A DNA stretch of 64,000 nt from CBDHCC01 sp965219235 (GTDB lineage: Bacteria > Pseudomonadota > Alphaproteobacteria > Sphingomonadales > Sphingomonadaceae), in the NCBI GenBank assembly GCA_965219235.1, contig OZ244721.1:310001-374000 (forward strand), in the 5' to 3' direction. The notes beneath the pieces were generated by a model. The model did no database searches. It saw only the letters and a program-made list of their open reading frames with translations, and was not told the origin of the DNA. Within the stretch, counting starts at the first letter, position 1. The number at the start of each line of letters is the position of its first letter. Of the stretch, positions 44,421 to 52,363 are shown piece by piece. The translations under genes were made by a program, and so were the position numbers.

Positions 44421-46193
44421 ATGCGCCTTGCCATCCTCACCGCCACCGCTCTCATCGCCACCCCCGCGCTCGCCCAGTCGGGTGGGTCCAGCAACGCCGG
44501 ACCCGGTCCGGAGGCGACGATCGTCGGCCATGTCAACAAGTTCAAGCAGCTCGACCCCGACCCCGCCTCGTTGCGCGTGCCGGACGGCTTCCGCGTGGAC
44601 CTGGTCGCGCGCGATCTGGGCAATGCCCGGATGCTGGCGGTGGCGGACGACGGCACGGTGTACATCACCCGGCGCGGCGAAGGCGACGTGATCCAGCTGC
44701 TGGACACCGACCGCGACGGCGTGTTCGAGGGGTTCCGCAGCATCGCGTCGCGTCCTAACATGCACGGCATCGCGATCGACGGCGACACCATGTATCTCGT
44801 CACCATCAAGGACGTGTGGAGCGCGCCGATCCGCGCCGACGGCACGCTGGGGCCGCTCACGCTGATCGTCGACGATCTTCCCGACGCGGGCCAGCACCCC
44901 AACCGCACCATCGCGGTCGGGCCGGACGGCAAGCTCTACATCTCGGTCGGCTCCACCTGCAACGCGTGCTCCGAAGCCAATCCGGAGAACGCCACCATCG
45001 TGCGGATGAACCCGGACGGCACCGGCCGGCAGGTGTTCGCGTCCGGACTGCGCAACACCATCGGCTTCGACTGGAACCCGCGCGACGGGCAGCTCTGGGG
45101 CTTGGATCACGGCATCGACTGGCTGGGCGACACGGAGCAGCCGAGCGAGATCAATCGTATCGAGCAGAACAAGATGTACGGCTGGCCCTACATCTATGGC
45201 GCAGGCGGCGAGAACCCTCAGGACCGGCCCCCCGCCGGTCTGACGATGGCCGACTGGAAGGCGATGAGCGTGCCGATGGCGCTCGGCCACACCGCGCATT
45301 CCGCGCCGATGCAGATGGCTTTCGACCGGGGCACGAACTTCCCGACCGAAATGCAGGGCGACGTGTTCGCCGCGTATCGGGGATCGTGGAACAGGCTGGA
45401 GCCCGCCGGCTATGAGGTGGTCCGCATCCGCTTCGGCGCGGACGGGCGGGCGCAGGCGGTCGAGCCGTTCGTGACCGGCTGGCTGAAGACCGTGGACGGG
45501 CAGATCGGCTGGACCGGGCGACCCACCGGCCTGGCCTTTGAGCCGTCTGGCACGATGCTGGTCGGCGATCCGGAGAACGGCGCGCTCTACCGGGTGAGCC
45601 ACACCGGCCGGGGCGCGGCGCGGCCGTTGACGGTGGCGCGGGCGAAGGAGGAGCGGCCTGTGGCGCACCCGGTCGCGTCGGAGGAGCCGGCGTTGGCGGT
45701 GCGGAGTGCGCTCGCGGTGACGTCCCGCGACTTCACGGCGGGCGGGGCGATCCCGATGCTCCATTCCGCCTACGGCCAGAACGTGTCGCCGGCGCTCGCC
45801 TGGTCGGCGGGACCGGCGGGCACGCGCTCCTACGCCATCGTCGCGGAGGACCCGGACGCCGGCACGCCCGCCCCGATCGTCCACTGGCTCGCCTGGAACG
45901 TGCCCGCCGGCATGACGGGCCTGCCGCAAGGGGTGGCCGGCGCGCCGCAGCTGACCGAGCCCGAGGGAATGCGCCAGGGGCTGAGCTCCCGCGGCACGCT
46001 CGGCTGGTTCGGCCCGCGCCCGCCGGTGGGCGATCGCCCACACGGCTATCACCTGCAGGTCTTCGCGCTGGATCGCGAGCTGGACCTGCTGCCGGGTGCC
46101 ACGCGCGAGGGGCTGGTGGCGGCGATGGCGGGGCACGTGCTGGCCAGGGGCGAGCTGGTGGGGATGTACGCGCAGGCGGTGAAGCCAGACTGA
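44421..46193 (+). CDS. Secreted sugar-dehydrogenase-type beta-propeller fused to a PEBP/YbhB domain
   Basis: The 590-aa protein has a signal peptide (cleaved near PALAQ, residue 19). A GSDH/L-sorbosone-dehydrogenase-like propeller spans about 50-410, with NMHGIAI, HPNRTIAVGPDGKLYISVGSTCNAC, ASGLRNTIGFDWNP and PTGLAFEPSGTMLVGD. From about residue 432 a complete phosphatidylethanolamine-binding-protein domain follows (ALAWSAGPAGTRSYAIVAEDPDAG, VHWLAWNVP, GYHLQVFALD). The propeller family uses PQQ to oxidise aldoses in the periplasm. The PEBP domain binds small anionic ligands and its purpose here is unknown. The gene stands alone between repeats. Confidence 0.85.
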   Translation: MRLAILTATALIATPALAQSGGSSNAGPGPEATIVGHVNKFKQLDPDPASLRVPDGFRVDLVARDLGNARMLAVADDGTVYITRRGEGDVIQLLDTDRDGVFEGFRSIASRPNMHGIAIDGDTMYLVTIKDVWSAPIRADGTLGPLTLIVDDLPDAGQHPNRTIAVGPDGKLYISVGSTCNACSEANPENATIVRMNPDGTGRQVFASGLRNTIGFDWNPRDGQLWGLDHGIDWLGDTEQPSEINRIEQNKMYGWPYIYGAGGENPQDRPPAGLTMADWKAMSVPMALGHTAHSAPMQMAFDRGTNFPTEMQGDVFAAYRGSWNRLEPAGYEVVRIRFGADGRAQAVEPFVTGWLKTVDGQIGWTGRPTGLAFEPSGTMLVGDPENGALYRVSHTGRGAARPLTVARAKEERPVAHPVASEEPALAVRSALAVTSRDFTAGGAIPMLHSAYGQNVSPALAWSAGPAGTRSYAIVAEDPDAGTPAPIVHWLAWNVPAGMTGLPQGVAGAPQLTEPEGMRQGLSSRGTLGWFGPRPPVGDRPHGYHLQVFALDRELDLLPGATREGLVAAMAGHVLARGELVGMYAQAVKPD

Positions 46194-46196
46194 CCA

Positions 46197-46335
46197 CTCC
46201 CCTTCCTGTCAGGGAGGGGTTGGGGGTGGGTGGCGAGGCGAAGCCGAGCCTCCGAGGGTTGAGCGAAACGACGACATCCGCAGCTCGCGCTGACGCGCTC
46301 GCACCCACCCCCGACCCCTCCCTGCAAGCGGGGAG
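46197..46335. repeat. Palindromic intergenic repeat, family 1 (copy A)
   Basis: Arms of about 34 nt are near-perfect inverted copies: a pyrimidine/purine left arm rich in GGGAGGGGT and GGGGGTGGGTG, and its complement on the right. The interior contains the 16-mer GCGAGGCGAAGCCGAG (46233-46248), also found at 53084 and inside the retron msd at 50221, all in the same orientation. It lies just after the sugar-dehydrogenase stop and may help end its transcript. Confidence 0.8.
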
Positions 46336-46418
46336 AGGAGAGTTGGCGCAACCCTTCCCCCTCGCGCCGATCCGCGCTACGAGCGCGCGCGAACCCCTAC
46401 ACATCACAGAGACACCCC

Positions 46419-48254
46419 ATGAGCCTCCGCAACGTGGCGATCATCGCGCACGTCGATCACGGCAAGACGACGCTGGTCGATCAACTCTTCCGCCAGTCGG
46501 GCACCTTCCGCGACAACCAGCGCATCGACGAGCGCGCGATGGACTCCAACGACCTGGAGAAGGAGCGCGGGATCACGATCCTGGCCAAATGCACCTCCAT
46601 CGAGTGGGACGACCACCACGGCCACCAGACCCGCATCAACATCGTCGACACGCCCGGCCACGCGGATTTCGGCGGCGAGGTGGAGCGCATCCTGTCGATG
46701 GTCGACGGCGTGATCCTGCTGGTCGACGCGGCCGAGGGCGCCATGCCCCAGACGAAGTTCGTCACCGGCAAGGCGCTCGCCCTCGGCCTCAAACCGATCG
46801 TCGTGGTCAACAAGATCGACCGCCCCGACGGCCGCGCGCAGGAGGTGCTGGACGAGGTGTTCGACCTGTTCGTGGCGCTCGACGCGACCGACGAGCAGCT
46901 CGACTTCCCCGTCCTGTTCGCGTCCGGCCGCAACGGCTATGCCGGCGAGACGCCGGACGTGCGCGAGGGCACGCTCGACCCGCTGTTCGCGATGATCGTG
47001 TCCCATGTGCCCGAGCCGCAGGTGGACGTGGACGCGCCGTTCAAGTTCCTGGCGACGCTGCTCGACCGCGACAACTTCCTGGGCCGCATCCTGACCGGCC
47101 GGGTCGACGCCGGCACCATCCGCGTCAACCAGCCGATCCACGCGCTCGACATGGACGGCACCGTGGTCGAGACCGGCCGCGCCTCGAAACTCCTCGCCTT
47201 CCGGGGCCTGGAGCGCGTGCCGGTGGAGGAGGCCAAGGCGGGCGACATCATCGCCATCGCGGGCCTTGCCAACGCCACCGTGTCCAACACCATCTGCGAT
47301 CCCCAGGTGACCGACCCGATCCCCGCCCAGCCGATCGACCCGCCCACGCTCGCCATGCGCTTCGCCGTCAACGACAGCCCGTTCGCGGGCCGCGAGGCCA
47401 AGGACAACAAGGTGACCAGCCGCGTCATCCGCGACCGCCTGACGCGCGAGGCGGAGACCAACGTCGCCATCAAGGTCACCGAATCGGCCGACAAGGACAG
47501 CTTCGAGGTCGCCGGGCGCGGCGAGCTTCAGCTCGGCGTGCTGATCGAGACCATGCGGCGCGAGGGCTTCGAACTCGGCATCTCGCGCCCCCGCGTGCTG
47601 TTCCAGGACGGCGAGAAGGGCCGTGAGGAGCCCTATGAGCAGGTCGTGATCGACGTGGACGACGAGTTCGCGTCGAACGTCGTCAGCAAGATGCAGCTGA
47701 GGAAGGGCGAGCTGACCGAGCAGCGGCCATCCGGTGCCGGCAAGACCCGGCTGGTCTTCCTGGCCCCGTCGCGCGGCCTGATCGGCTATCACGGCGAGTT
47801 CCTGTCGGACACGCGCGGCACCGGCATCATGAATCGGCTGTTCGACAGCTATGGCCCGCACAAGGGGGCGATCACCGGGCGGCAGAACGGCGTCCTGATC
47901 TCCAACGGCAGCGGAGAGGCGGTCGGCTATGCGCTCAACATGCTGGAAGAGCGCGGCATCCTGTTCGTGACGCCGGGCGATCCGCTCTACGAAGGCATGG
48001 TGGTGGGCGAGAACGCCAAGCCGGAGGACCTGGAGGTCAATCCGATGAAGTCCAAGCAGCTGACGAACTTCCGTTCGACCGGCAAGGACGACGCCATACG
48101 GTTAACTCCGCCCAAGCGCATGACCCTGGAACAGGCCATCGCCTACATCGACGACGACGAGATGGTGGAGGTGACGCCCAAGTCCATCCGGCTGAGAAAG
48201 GCGCTGCTCGATCCGCATGAGAGGAAGAAGGCGGGGCGGAAGAAGGAGGGGTGA
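46419..48254 (+). CDS. typA: Ribosome-associated GTPase TypA/BipA
   Basis: The 611-aa translational GTPase has G1 AHVDHGKTTL, switch I with ERGITILAKC, G3 DTPGHADFGGEVER, G4 NKIDRPD and EF-G-like domains III and V, ending in the BipA-specific C-terminal domain (TPKSIRLRKALLDPHERKK). It assists 50S assembly and growth under stress or cold. Full length; the ATG is unambiguous from the GTPase start MSLRNVAIIAHVDHG. Confidence 0.97.
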   Translation: MSLRNVAIIAHVDHGKTTLVDQLFRQSGTFRDNQRIDERAMDSNDLEKERGITILAKCTSIEWDDHHGHQTRINIVDTPGHADFGGEVERILSMVDGVILLVDAAEGAMPQTKFVTGKALALGLKPIVVVNKIDRPDGRAQEVLDEVFDLFVALDATDEQLDFPVLFASGRNGYAGETPDVREGTLDPLFAMIVSHVPEPQVDVDAPFKFLATLLDRDNFLGRILTGRVDAGTIRVNQPIHALDMDGTVVETGRASKLLAFRGLERVPVEEAKAGDIIAIAGLANATVSNTICDPQVTDPIPAQPIDPPTLAMRFAVNDSPFAGREAKDNKVTSRVIRDRLTREAETNVAIKVTESADKDSFEVAGRGELQLGVLIETMRREGFELGISRPRVLFQDGEKGREEPYEQVVIDVDDEFASNVVSKMQLRKGELTEQRPSGAGKTRLVFLAPSRGLIGYHGEFLSDTRGTGIMNRLFDSYGPHKGAITGRQNGVLISNGSGEAVGYALNMLEERGILFVTPGDPLYEGMVVGENAKPEDLEVNPMKSKQLTNFRSTGKDDAIRLTPPKRMTLEQAIAYIDDDEMVEVTPKSIRLRKALLDPHERKKAGRKKEG

Positions 48255-48269
48255 GGGCAGCCCCTCACC
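48250..48269. terminator. Bidirectional terminator between typA and the retron
   Basis: A perfect 8-bp stem GGTGAGGG-CAGC-CCCTCACC overlaps the typA stop and lies 12 nt from the stop of the convergent reverse transcriptase gene. It can end both transcripts. Confidence 0.55.
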
Positions 48270-48281
48270 TTCGAAGCACTT

Positions 48282-49229
48282 CTACGTGCGTTCAGGGGCA
48301 CGAAACTTCATTGCGGCTTCGACAAGCTGGTCACCGTACTTCGCTCGCAGTCGACTCAAGAAATCGGGTTCTGTCGCTACGGAGAACGCTAAAAAGCCTT
48401 TGAGCTCCATCTTCTCCTCAACGCTCAGTTCTAGCTTACCGGCCTTAAAGAGCAGCGATGAGATTTTTCGTTTGCGAGCTCGCCCTAAGGATACTTTTCC
48501 ATCTGGAGTAAGTATTAGGCCTGTCACCATTTGGCGCTCACCTTTGAGGTAAACGCCTCGTTTATTGTCATTAAACCGCAGAGTTGGATATTTCAGGCGG
48601 TCAACCTCTTTCTTCACAACCTTTTCAAACGCGAGCAGCCGCTCACGTGAGTTTGCCGATAAGGTGATATCGTCTGCATAGCGTGTGTAGATTACGTCAG
48701 ACGACTCTGCGGCATCAGAAATACGCGTGTCTAACGAGTGAAGCATGATATTAGACAATATTGGCGATGAAGGAGCGCCTATTGACAAGCAATTCGGGGA
48801 GATACCGCCTGCGCCCCAGAATAGCAGCTGTGTTGACACAAAGCCGCTCTCTTTATCGGTAAAGACGCCAGGGTTATCGCGTAAAAACTTCCTCCAATCA
48901 GCAGTTACTATGCTAAAGAAGAAGTCGCTAAAGTCCAGCTTTAGAATTGCAACAGCACCACTATGGGCTTTTGCATTGTCATAGATATTGCGACCGACAG
49001 AGTAGGCCATTGCTGACTTGTGCACTGGAAAGCGTGATAAATAGCGATCATGAAGATAGCGTTGAAGAGCTTTCAGCTCCCTAGCTGGATGCGCGATCCA
49101 ACGCTGACCACCACCTCGCTTAGGGATGGGGTATACCTTGTAGCGACTAGGTGCGGATTCAATGATGCGAATGAGATCGGGGTATGGGATCCCAGTACCG
49201 ATCATCAGTTCTTCGACGAATGATATCAT
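48282..49229 (-). CDS. Retron reverse transcriptase
   Basis: The 315-aa RT has all retron hallmarks: YPIPKRGGGQRWI (RT1), N85-A-K-A-H89 (the NAxxH of region X), catalytic D99 in LKLDFSDFF, the Y184-A-D-D187 box in YTRYADDITLSA, and V235-T-G237 (region Y, VTG). It would copy the msd part of the cognate RNA, primed from the 2'-OH of a guanosine, to give msDNA. Its ATG overlaps the effector stop (ATGA), so the two are made together. The DNA is much AT-richer than neighbouring genes, with codons such as TTA, ATA and AGA, which indicates recent transfer. No maturase or group II intron domain is present. Confidence 0.95.
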   Translation of the reverse strand: MISFVEELMIGTGIPYPDLIRIIESAPSRYKVYPIPKRGGGQRWIAHPARELKALQRYLHDRYLSRFPVHKSAMAYSVGRNIYDNAKAHSGAVAILKLDFSDFFFSIVTADWRKFLRDNPGVFTDKESGFVSTQLLFWGAGGISPNCLSIGAPSSPILSNIMLHSLDTRISDAAESSDVIYTRYADDITLSANSRERLLAFEKVVKKEVDRLKYPTLRFNDNKRGVYLKGERQMVTGLILTPDGKVSLGRARKRKISSLLFKAGKLELSVEEKMELKGFLAFSVATEPDFLSRLRAKYGDQLVEAAMKFRAPERT

Positions 49230-50164
49230 AGCTGCACCTTGCTCTGCGCCACATGCTGCCTGACGTGTGGATCAAGCTTAAACTCTTTTCCAAGCTCGTT
49301 CACGACCTCTAGCTTTCGTCGAGCCGTGTCGAATGCACCTCCGGTAAGAAATCTGTACCGAGAGAACGGGTCGTCCCGCGACACAGCGTACCAGTGCACC
49401 TTATTGTCGTAAGGATACTCATTCACCCAGCCGACCAACTTCATGCAGTAAAGCTTGTTCTTTACATCATGCTGATCCATTGGGATAAGTTGGTTAACTA
49501 CCTCAGTAAGTTCTGTAAACGAAAGTGCCTGACTCAAGTGTAGAACCCAAAGAATTAATATAAATGACTGAATTGAAGCAGCTCTATCGAAGCGCTCTTC
49601 AGCAGGAACGCGCTTGAGATTCTTGTTTATAAATTTAGCTACAGTTTTATAATGAGGTGCGGCAGATCGCTTGATTATTGTTCCATCCCGTTTAGTTCGC
49701 CAGGGAAATACGCCTACTCGGGTGGGATCGTCATTCCGAATTTTTCTAATAGGGCCATAACGAACAAATGACTCGCCGCTATCAAATTCTGTCTGTAGGA
49801 GCACACTGAGCCGTGTCCGAATGCTATCGGTAGCGGCAAAGGCTCCCAATTCAGCTAGAGAGCCGGCACTCTCTGCGATGACCAGCACCATCGCTGCTAT
49901 TCGCGCAATATCCTCTTCAAAAGATATTAGATCATTGTAATTGGTGTCACGATACAGCTGATTGGCCTGTTCAGCTAATATTATGCCGGCATGAAGCCTT
50001 CTCTCAATCCGCCGTTCATTTAAAAGATAATGTCGGAGGCTTGCAGCCGCTTTAGGGTCGACATGATTGGCACCGCCGCAAAAGAAGATAAATCTCGACG
50101 GCCTTCTGACACGGAGGGCACTCTGATCGAGATCATCGAAGAGGCGCTTTAACTCCGTCGGCAC
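49226..50164 (-). CDS. Retron effector: nucleoside deoxyribosyltransferase-like domain plus DNA-binding-type C-terminus
   Basis: The 312-aa protein has an N-terminal Rossmann-like part with FIFFCGG (25-31), FEEDIARIA (82-90) and ESAGSLAELGAFA (98-110). The last is the NDT-type signature with a likely catalytic glutamate, E98 or E105. The C-terminal half (about 190-312) is helical with a winged-helix-like stretch (FTELTEVVNQLIPMDQHDVKNKLYCMKLVGWV). This layout matches type II retron effectors such as those of Ec86/St85, in which the NDT domain is toxic (NAD+ hydrolysis reported for Ec86) and is restrained by RT-msDNA. The GTG start lies 3 nt after the a2 repeat. Low GC, like the RT. Confidence 0.88.
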   Translation of the reverse strand: MPTELKRLFDDLDQSALRVRRPSRFIFFCGGANHVDPKAAASLRHYLLNERRIERRLHAGIILAEQANQLYRDTNYNDLISFEEDIARIAAMVLVIAESAGSLAELGAFAATDSIRTRLSVLLQTEFDSGESFVRYGPIRKIRNDDPTRVGVFPWRTKRDGTIIKRSAAPHYKTVAKFINKNLKRVPAEERFDRAASIQSFILILWVLHLSQALSFTELTEVVNQLIPMDQHDVKNKLYCMKLVGWVNEYPYDNKVHWYAVSRDDPFSRYRFLTGGAFDTARRKLEVVNELGKEFKLDPHVRQHVAQSKVQL

Positions 50165-50167
50165 TAG

Positions 50168-50348
50168 TACTCTTTACCTTGGAAGGCAGGGAAGGGGTGG
50201 AGAGGTCATCGGCCCGAAGGGCGAGGCGAAGCCGAGAGATGAGCTCTCCACCCCTTCCCTGCCGATAAGCATCCACAATAACAACAACGTCTGGCTGATC
50301 GCCCGACTGAAGCCGGTCTCACGAGACTGGCCGTTCGCGTAAAGAGTA
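50168..50348 (-). ncRNA. Retron msr-msd RNA
   Basis: Read on the minus strand, the 181-nt element opens with a1 TACTCTTTAC (50348-50339) and closes with its exact complement a2 GTAAAGAGTA (50177-50168). Right after a1 is a G (50338), the expected priming guanosine. Two msr hairpins follow (50331-50312 with stem GCC-GTCT/AGAC-GGC, and 50307-50289 with GTC-GGC/GCC-GAC), then an AT-rich linker. Next is the msd hairpin, whose arms 50263-50244 and 50204-50185 pair perfectly over 20 bp around a 39-nt loop that folds further. The exact branch site and msDNA ends need experiment. Confidence 0.85.
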
Positions 50349-50353
50349 TGGAA

Positions 50354-50382
50354 GAGATAAGTTTGTGCCAATGACAAGTCAA
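50354..50382 (-). promoter_or_regulatory. Retron promoter
   Basis: On the minus strand TTGACT (50382-50377), 17 nt, TATCTC (50359-50354). A start about 6-7 nt downstream falls exactly at the a1 repeat. It occupies the short gap after the murA stop (50384), so the retron has its own promoter and need not rely on murA read-through. Confidence 0.55.
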
Positions 50383-50383
50383 C

Positions 50384-51664
50384 TCACCCCCCAACCCGCT
50401 CCACATCCCCACCGACCGCCTGCAGCTTCTCCTCCAGCCGCTCATAGCCCCGGTCCAGGTGGTACACCCTTGCCACCGTGGTCTCGCCCTCGGCGGCCAA
50501 CCCCGCGATAATCAAACTCATCGACGCGCGCAGGTCGGTGGCCATAACGGGGGCGCCCTTCAGCGGCGTCGGGCCGGTCACCACCGCCGTGCGGCCGTCC
50601 ACCGCCACGTCCGCGCCCATCCGTGCCAGTTCCGGCACGTGCATATAGCGGTTCTCGAAGATCGTCTCGGTCAGCACACTGGCACCCTCCGCCTGGGTCA
50701 GCATCGCCATGAACTGCGCCTGCATGTCGGTGGCGAAACCGGGGAAAGGCGCGGTGGTCAGGCGCACCGGCCGCAACCCGTTCGCCGCCGCCACGCGCAC
50801 GCCCTCATTCGTCTCCTCGACCGTCACCCCGGCCTCCGTGAGCGCGTCCAGCGTCGCGCGCATGTCGTCGGCGCGCGCGCCCGCCAGCACCACGTCGCCC
50901 CCCGTGATTGCGGCGGCGCAGGCATAGCTGCCCGCCTCGATCCGGTCGGGCATGACGGCGTAGGTGGTGCCGTGCAGGCGGTCGACGCCCTCCACCGTCA
51001 GCTGGCCACGACCGACATCGCGGATGCGCGCGCCCATCGCGTTCAGGCATTGGCAGAGGTCCACGATCTCCGGCTCGCGCGCGCAGTTGGACAGCACGCT
51101 GGTGCCCGACGCCAGCACGGCGGCCATCAGCGCGTTCTCCGTCGCCCCCACGCTGACCACGGGAAAGCGGTACTCGCCCCCGGGCAGGCGGCCGCCCGGC
51201 GCAGAGGCGCGGACATAGCCGGACGCCAGTTCGATGGTGGCGCCCAGCGCCTCGAGTGCCTTCAGATGCAGGTCGATTGGCCGGTTGCCGATGGCGCAGC
51301 CGCCCGGCAGGCTGACCGTCGCCTCGCCCGCGCGCGCCAAGAGCGGGCCGAGCACCAGGATCGACGCGCGCATCTTGCGCACGATGTCGTAGGGCGCGGT
51401 GGTCGACGTGATGCGCCCGGCGCGCGCGGTCAGGACGCGCCCGAATTCCTGGGGCTTGGTGCCCTCGATCGCGGTCGAGACGCCCAGTTCGTTCAACAGA
51501 TGGCCGAACCCGTCCACGTCGGCCAGGCGCGGCAGGTTGCGCAGCGTGAGCGGCTCGTCGGTCAGGAGCGCGCAGGGGAGCAGGGTGAGCGCGGAGTTCT
51601 TGGCACCCGAGATGGGGAGCGTGCCGTGGAGCGGCCGGCCGCCGCGGATGAGGATGGAGTCCAT
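50384..51664 (-). CDS. murA: UDP-N-acetylglucosamine 1-carboxyvinyltransferase
   Basis: The 426-aa enzyme makes the first committed step of peptidoglycan synthesis, adding enolpyruvate from PEP to UDP-GlcNAc. K22-N23 (SGAKNSAL), catalytic C123 in LPGGCAIGNRPIDLH (fosfomycin-sensitive form) and RIEAGSYAC are present, with the second domain ending FENRYMHVPEL and TDLRASMSLIIAGL. The ATG at 51664 (MDSILIRGG) is the family start; the long upstream frame runs through a repeat. Confidence 0.97.
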   Translation of the reverse strand: MDSILIRGGRPLHGTLPISGAKNSALTLLPCALLTDEPLTLRNLPRLADVDGFGHLLNELGVSTAIEGTKPQEFGRVLTARAGRITSTTAPYDIVRKMRASILVLGPLLARAGEATVSLPGGCAIGNRPIDLHLKALEALGATIELASGYVRASAPGGRLPGGEYRFPVVSVGATENALMAAVLASGTSVLSNCAREPEIVDLCQCLNAMGARIRDVGRGQLTVEGVDRLHGTTYAVMPDRIEAGSYACAAAITGGDVVLAGARADDMRATLDALTEAGVTVEETNEGVRVAAANGLRPVRLTTAPFPGFATDMQAQFMAMLTQAEGASVLTETIFENRYMHVPELARMGADVAVDGRTAVVTGPTPLKGAPVMATDLRASMSLIIAGLAAEGETTVARVYHLDRGYERLEEKLQAVGGDVERVGG

Positions 51665-51717
51665 GGGGGGTTTGTGTAACGGGCGGACCGGCGAGGGCAA
51701 GGTGGGGGCCAGGCGTT

Positions 51718-51874
51718 CCTCCCCCGCAGGGGGAGGTGGCGCGAGCGAAGCTCGTGACGGAGGGGCTGGCCGAGGGCGGAAGAACGGGTGCGGACGGTCG
51801 TCGTGCGTTGCTCGTCTTCCAGCTTCGGCGAACCCCTCCACCGCTTCGCGGTCCCCCTCCCCGTGCCGGGGAGG
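51718..51874. repeat. Palindromic intergenic repeat, family 2
   Basis: Outer arms CCTCCCCC..GGGGGAGG (left) and CCCCCTCCCC..GGGGAGG (right) bracket GGTGGCGCGAGCGAAGCTCGTGACGGAGGGG and its rough complement CCCCTCCACCGCTTCGCGG. The element fills the divergent murA / DUF2721 gap. It differs from family 1 in its core. Confidence 0.65.
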
Positions 51875-51892
51875 ACTCGCTATGAGCCCCCC

Positions 51893-52363
51893 ATGACCCC
51901 CGACCTCACCGTTCCCGACCTCGCGATCCTGGGCCGCACGATCCAGTCGGCGGTGGCCCCGGTGTTCCTGCTGGTCGCGACCGGCAACCTCATCAACGTC
52001 ATGACCGGCCGGCTGGCGCGCGTCGTCGATCGCAGCCGCGCGCTGGAGGAGCGCTACGCCGGCACCGCCGGCGCGGAGCACGAGCGCCTGGTGTGGGAAC
52101 TGCGGCGGCTCGACCGGCGGATGGGGCTGGTCAACACCGCGATCGGGCTGGCGGTGGCGTGCGGGGTGACGGTGTGCCTGATGGTCGCCGGCCTGTTCGC
52201 GGGCGAGGTGGCTGGCTTCGAGACGGGGGTCGCGGTGGCGCTGCTCTTCGTCGTCGCAATGGCGCTCCTCATCCTGTCGCTGGCGATCTTCCTGATCGAG
52301 GTGCGCCAGGCGATCGTCACCATCCGCGTGCGCGCCGAGCTGCTGGAGCGCGACCGGCGCTGA
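51893..52363 (+). CDS. DUF2721 membrane protein
   Basis: The 156-aa protein has a hydrophobic helix near the N-terminus (VAPVFLLVATGNLINVMTGRLARVVDR, which contains the family motif), a charged helical segment (about 50-80) and two further TM helices (about 85-110 and 112-138). Function is unknown. It ends with no gap against the convergent SDR. Confidence 0.8.
   Translation: MTPDLTVPDLAILGRTIQSAVAPVFLLVATGNLINVMTGRLARVVDRSRALEERYAGTAGAEHERLVWELRRLDRRMGLVNTAIGLAVACGVTVCLMVAGLFAGEVAGFETGVAVALLFVVAMALLILSLAIFLIEVRQAIVTIRVRAELLERDRR

Noticed and set aside
50185..50263. Strong hairpin read simply as a murA terminator
   Set aside because: It lies 120 nt beyond the murA stop, has no U-run, and is enclosed exactly by the 10-bp a1/a2 arms and msr hairpins on the strand of the RT, so msd is the better explanation.
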